12,167 nucleotides of DNA from Dentipellis sp. KUC8613. Lineage: Eukaryota; Basidiomycota; Agaricomycetes; Russulales; Hericiaceae. Below the pieces are notes generated by a model. It ran no database searches. It was given only the letters and a program-made list of their open reading frames with translations, and had not been told where the DNA came from. Of this stretch, positions 8,064 to 12,167 are shown piece by piece. Position 1 is the stretch's first letter. Every line of letters begins with the position of its first letter. Location of the stretch: assembly GCA_002286715.1 (NCBI GenBank), contig NSJX01000128.1, positions 21,177 through 33,343 on the forward strand, given 5' to 3'. Position numbers and translations under genes: made by a program.

Positions 8064-8587
8064 GTCCTTGGCCAAGGACAAGAGAACAGTGGGAGGACAA
8101 GTCTTGTCCTTGGCCAAGGACAAAAGGCGACCACAGATTACACTTATGTGAATATATTGACAACAAAATCACTTGTCATTTGACCTGGCATGAGATTTTT
8201 ACCCTGCAAATGTTGAAGAGACCAAGTGCTTATTGTCTTTGGCCAAGGACCACAGGCCATGAGGTAAGGGAATGAGGATTGTTTGTCCTTGACCCTGGAG
8301 GAATGGTGAAGGCACATGAGATTTATAAAAATTCCAAAAGGCCTGTCCTTGGCCAAGGACACAACTGAAGATGAGGAGCATGAGTGAAAGGGCTTGTCCT
8401 TGGCCAAGGACAACCTGCAGTGATTAGTCATTTTGTATAAAAACAACACTCACCTCTGTCCTTGGCCAAGGACAAGACCTGAGCTAGTGTATCTTTTTCT
8501 TGTCCAGTGGTGTTGAGCAAGGGAGGGGGGAATGTGATGGCACATGAGATTTAGCACCCCTGAAACTGCTTGTCCTTGGCCAAGGAC
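8064..8587. repeat. Array of GTCCTTGGCCAAGGAC palindromes in degenerate ~112-bp units
   Basis: The self-complementary 16-mer GTCCTTGGCCAAGGAC occurs at 8064, 8106, 8345, 8396, 8458 and 8572, and once with one mismatch at 8235. Degenerate copies lie at about 8174, 8285 and 8502. Several extend to 20 bases (TTGTCC...GGACAA). The sites at 8235, 8345, 8458 and 8572 are 110, 113 and 114 apart. Second-class sites at 8285 and 8396 are 111 apart, so the unit is about 112 bp with two palindromes each. A GGCACATGAGATTT-like spacer recurs near 8185, 8311 and 8540. The short ORFs here only translate the palindrome (CPWPRT, LAKD, LGQGQ) and are not genes. Confidence 0.9.
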
Positions 8588-9359
8588 AACCTGCAGCCAA
8601 GTACTTGAATGCACTAGTGAGGAGTGGGCCGGCAAGCGGCAGGTACTGATTCATCTTTGAGGGTGCATATGTTGTGATCTCAAATTATTACAGAATCTTA
8701 CATATCTGAGTCTTTGAATCATTTTGCACAATCTTCTGCCTTTTGCATGATGTATATATATTCTGATTATTCACATTACCTTCATCAGAACATTTACCCT
8801 TAGTGGTATTGTCATTATGATCCCCCTGATTGCTTGTAACTCTGAAAGTGAATTGGCTGTACATCTGAAATTCTTAATTCTAGTAGGCTGACAGAAAGAT
8901 ATCCATGTTTATAGTGCTATGAATGTCCCTTTTCTGATTCATCTATGAATCAGTTCTAATAATGGGGTGAGCCACCAGAACTCGCAGAATCCAAAATCGC
9001 AGGTTCGGGAAATTTGTTCCCACGCTTTCAGCCACATCCGTTCCAAACACCTTGTATTCGATTTATACTGGCTTCAATTCTTGTTCAATCTGTGCGAAAC
9101 TTTGTACATACATGCATCATAGCTATACAAAGATGTCTTGAATTTTGAAGATTATTTGAAAGCCTGAATCGCCCAGAAATACGAAGTCGCGTCAACATTT
9201 ACAGGCTCTGCTAAAGAAACAAGCGTTTGTGAGCGCATACATTCATATTTATAGTCACTAATTTTACCAAAAGCCACAGAACACTCATTTATCCCTTGTA
9301 AAATTTACTCGCAATTTTAAGAATTTTATTTCATCCTGAAAGACCATGTCTCTGTAGGA
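8588..9359. other. AT-rich intergenic DNA, no gene seen
   Basis: No ORF of meaningful length and no recognisable coding pattern on either strand. CTGATTCATCT occurs directly at about 8646 and 8934. A short inverted pair CTTTGTA/TACAAAG lies near 9101-9132. Composition is distinctly more AT-rich than the DNA that follows. Confidence 0.5.
8934..8953. repeat. Perfect 9-bp-arm hairpin
   Basis: CTGATTCAT (8934-8942) and ATGAATCAG (8945-8953) are perfect inverted repeats around a 2-base centre. No gene is adjacent to give it a role. It may be a small transposon relic or chance. Confidence 0.6.
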
Positions 9360-9606
9360 ATGCTGCATCGACGAGCAGCATGCGGCAATTGCCGAGGCAC
9401 GGCAGAGGACGACGCGACAAGTCACTCTCGTGTCTTACACTCCCATCTCCCATCCCCCGGTCGCCTGCCAGCATCCGTCCTCAATACACCGCAAACGCGC
9501 TCATCGGCCCAACAATGGAAGAGAGAAATTGGAAGCTGGGATAATGAGAAGCTGGTTATAGGTGCGTTGTCGTGCATTCTCAAGTTTATCATACAAGTTC
9601 TGACCG
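9360..9606. other. Transition zone between AT-rich and C-rich DNA, no confident gene
   Basis: A mixed-composition stretch. One plus-strand frame from about 9361 (IDEQHAAIAEARQRTTRQV) looks helical and protein-like, but it reaches a stop at about 9560 without a recognisable domain. A GTGCGT donor-like word sits at the same place. I cannot support a gene call. Confidence 0.35.
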
Positions 9607-9632
9607 CGCGAGCCCGGGATCCCGGGCTCGCG
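9607..9632. repeat. 26-bp perfect palindrome at the composition boundary
   Basis: The half CGCGAGCCCGGGA (9607-9619) is followed directly by its exact reverse complement (9620-9632), with no loop. It sits within about 30 bases of the switch from mixed or AT-rich DNA to the C-rich satellite. Function unknown. Confidence 0.95.
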
Positions 9633-12167
9633 TCCTTGTCCTGCTGTTGCCCTCCTCGCCACCTTGCCACTCTCCACCCGCCGATGTCGCTCTCTATGAC
9701 CCGCCGTCGCTCTGCCCGTCTGCCCGTCTGCCCGCCGGCTCGCATGCGCACACGCCCTCCCTCTGGCTGCTCTGCCGCCCGTCTGACGCAGTCTCGCGCC
9801 CGCCGTCTGCTCTGTTCACCCCGCGTCCGCCCATGCCATCTTCGTAAGTCTATCCACCGTCTCGCCCGCCACCTCGCCGTCTTCACGTCGCACGCTGCGC
9901 GCTGTCAGCGCTACTGTGCGCTCTTTGCCCCTCTCGACCACGTCACCCTCTCGCGCCCTGCGGCGCTCTCTTGAGCCTTGCAGAGCCCTCACGTTGCCCT
10001 AACGCCGGCTCCCCATCTCGTGCTCCACAGACGCCGTCTCGAGGCTCAGCGGCGATGTTTTGCGTCTGAGCGGCGCTATCTCGCGCACTCGCGCTGCCGC
10101 CACGCGTGCGCTCGCGCTACTACCACGCACGCTCGCCATCGCCCTCAGTCGCCCTCGCTCGCGTTTGTGCCCCAGTCCCCGCCCTCATTCCGCCGTCACC
10201 CTCGCGCCCCGTGACGCGCCGTCGCACTCTCCCCTCACCGCCGTCGTTCGCCTTCGCGCGCTGTCACGCGCCCTCGCACTGCCGTCCCGCGACCCCTCGC
10301 GCCGCTGTCACTCGCTCGCGCCGCCGTTATGCATCCTTGCGCTCGCGCCTGGCGCCCCCACAACACAGTTTCACGCCCCCGTGACGCAACCTCGCGCCCT
10401 AGTGACGCAACTCCCCGCCCTAGCGACGCGCTCTGGCGCCCAGCCGCTGTTTTGCGCCCCCGCGTCGCCGCCACGCCTCCCCAGCGGGCGCCGTCTCGTG
10501 GCTCATGGCCCCACGCGGCCCTCGCGGGCCTTCGCGCTGCCACCACGCGCCCCGACGGAGCCTTTTCGCGCCTCGTTCCCCCCCGCGCCTTTGCCACGCA
10601 CGTCGCGCGCGCCATTGTTCCCGTCTCGTGCCCTTGTCGTGCCCCCACTCTCCCGACGCCTTCGCGCGCCGTCGCCCGCCCTCGGCAGGCACCGTTTCGT
10701 GATGGCGCCGTGTCGCATTCCGTGGTGCCATATGACGCCGTGCCACAGCATCTCGACCCCCTCGCCACCCTCTCTCCCCGTGCCGCGCCGCCTCTCCGTG
10801 CTCTTGCGCCCCATGGCGCTGCCTCGCCTCCCTCTCGCGCCCTGCCGTACCCGGTTGCGGCGCCATCTTCCCCACCCCGTCTACTCGACCCCCACGGTGC
10901 CATCTGCTGCTTCGTCGCACCGTCTCGCACCCACGGCGCTGCCTCGCCGTTGCTCCCCATCCAGCCATCATGCGCCACGCCGCAGCCTCTCGAACACTGC
11001 GGCACCGTCTGCTGCGCCGTCGTGGATTCTCGCGTCATGTGGCGCTGCCTCGTCGCCTCACATCGCCGCCACCCGCCGTGGCTCGCCACCGCACCTCGTA
11101 CTGCCGCCACGCGCCCCAGTGGGCGCCCTCTCGTGGCTCGTGTTTGCACGCCTTCGCGCTGCAATCACGGCCCCGTTTCGCGCCCCCCTGCGCGCCCCCT
11201 TGCTGCTGCCCCGCGCCCCCACGTCGCCGCTATGTGCGCCCACGCCGCCCTCACATCGCTGAATCGAGCGCGTGCGCGGCCGTTAACACACACGACATGC
11301 CCCCGACCGGCCTCGCTCGTCCCTCGCCCCCGCCATCCTCGTTCGCCCCGGCCGCCCTCGCCCACCATCTCTCGCCGTCTTGCGCCGCTCGTCCATGGCC
11401 CTCACTCCCTGCCGTCCTCGCTTCCGACCCTCACCAGGACGTTGCCCCTGCCCGCACCACCTCCACATCACCGCGCGGCTGCAGCAAGGCCATTTCGCGC
11501 CTGCGCGCCGCCATCACGCACCCCATCGGCGCCGTCTCGCGTGCCGTCACACGTCGCGGCGGTGCCATCGCTCTACCGCCAGGGGCCCTCGCTCGCCGCC
11601 GTCTGCTGCGCCGCCTCGCTGCCCTCGCGTGCCTGTCGCTTGGGCTGCCGTCACACGCCGTCGCGTGTCCCATGCCGCCATCACGACATCGTCGCGCGCC
11701 ATCGCCGCCACAGCGCGCCCTTACGCCATCGTGACATGCTCTCGCGCCGCTGTCCACGTGCGCCAGCGGCACCGTCTTGTGGCCCGAGGCTCCACGCTGC
11801 CCTCGCCCACCATCCCGAGCCTCCTCGCTCGCCGTGGCGCGCCCCCTCGTGTCGCCCTCTCAAACCCGTCGTGCTGCAGTCGTACCTCCTCACACGCCGC
11901 CGTGTCCTCGTGCCGTCGCTACGCGTCGTCGTCATGTGTCCTTGCGCTCGCCGTCATGCTGCCTGGCTCGCTCGGACCCCGCAGCAAGCCCTCGCCGTGC
12001 TCTGACACCCCGTGACGCCGTATTGCAGCATGACATGCCTCTCTCGACCCCCTCGCAACCCTGTCGCACCGCGCCACGTCGCCTCGTCGCGCTCTTGCGA
12101 CGCGATGCGGTGTCCGGAGCCCCACGTCGTCGGCTCGTGCCCTGTCATGCCCTCTTGTGTGCCCTGT
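9633..12167. repeat. C-rich, strand-asymmetric degenerate satellite, running off the window end
   Basis: About 2.5 kb of very GC-rich DNA built from variants of CTCGCGCC, GCCGTCTCGC and CGCTGCCTCGC words. The plus strand is strongly pyrimidine-rich and purines are depleted. A local CTGCCCGT triplet of units lies at 9711-9736. Stop codons are rare because of composition, which opens long frames on both strands in several phases at once. Their translations are Pro/Ala/Arg/Ser runs with no domain. I see no gene. Intron signals and conserved motifs are lacking. Confidence 0.8.
10467..11800. repeat. Higher-order ~640-bp repeat within the C-rich satellite, three copies of an anchor
   Basis: A block beginning CCACG, with CCAG, GGGCGCCGTCTCGTGGC (variants) and then often CGCCTTCGCGCTGC, occurs at 10471, 11107 and 11754. 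The spacings are 636 and 647. A second marker, CTCGACCCCCTCGC, occurs at 10752 and 12043, 1,291 apart, about twice that period. Copies are diverged by indels, so the array is old or mutates fast. Confidence 0.6.

Noticed and set aside
8039..8635. Short ORFs on both strands across the palindrome array
   Set aside because: They translate the repeated palindrome itself (CPWPRT, LAKD, LGQGQ) and begin and end arbitrarily.
8860..8960. A further CATCTGAAATTC transposon-like end near 8865 with a TATAGTGCTATG word inside
   Set aside because: The A run is missing and the rest does not align with the three other ends. It is short enough to be chance.
9361..9560. Possible start of an F-box-type protein (IDEQHAAIAEARQR)
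   Set aside because: The resemblance to the usual N-terminal helix of basidiomycete F-box proteins is loose. A TLPPEI-like motif is not found without shifting frame, and the frame soon ends.
9572..9974. Open frames around the start of the satellite (for example 9360-9974)
   Set aside because: They cross the composition boundary and the 26-bp palindrome with no conserved motif. Likely spurious.
10329..12005. A 558-codon plus-strand open frame and several overlapping long frames on both strands (for example 10060-11262 and 10235-11164 minus)
   Set aside because: Long frames are open at once in several phases on both strands, as expected when stop codons are rare in GC-rich repeats. The products are Pro/Ala/Arg/Ser runs with no domain.

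Overview
This window most likely comes from a basidiomycete fungus, probably an Agaricomycete. It carries a complete Plavaka-type transposase gene, a DUF6532 gene and a piece of a KDZ (Kyakuja-Dileera-Zisupton) transposase, all families that are abundant in mushroom-forming fungi. The genes are cut by many short GT-AG introns of about 50-65 bases. I see no bacterial operon structure and no rRNA, confident tRNA or CRISPR. The genus cannot be read from the sequence.

Layout. Positions 1-208 look like the end of a transposon most of which lies outside the window. A 169-bp foldback element follows (209-377). Next is a KDZ transposase fragment (378-1240) cut at both ends. Positions 1241-7624 are proposed as one transposon of about 6.4 kb. 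It has degenerate inverted ends, CTATGG/CTATAG-rich subterminal DNA, and two intact head-to-head genes: a DUF6532 protein on the minus strand (1946-3814, 8 exons, 489 aa) and a Plavaka transposase on the plus strand (4162-7269, 5 exons, 961 aa). They share a 347-bp intergenic region. Spliced by eye, both give uninterrupted frames whose phases agree at every junction.

Beyond 7624 lie a small minus-strand coding-like remnant (7625-7808), an array of 16-bp palindromes with a period near 112 bp (8064-8587), and AT-rich DNA with no gene seen (8588-9359). After a 26-bp perfect palindrome (9607-9632) the composition switches to a very C-rich degenerate satellite up to the window end. The long open frames there are side effects of base composition.

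How it may work together. The Plavaka protein is the likely catalytic transposase. The DUF6532 protein is basic in its N-terminal half with a conserved C-terminal domain, and it sits inside the same proposed element. It could be a passenger or an accessory factor. Co-mobilisation is inference and depends on the element boundaries proposed here.
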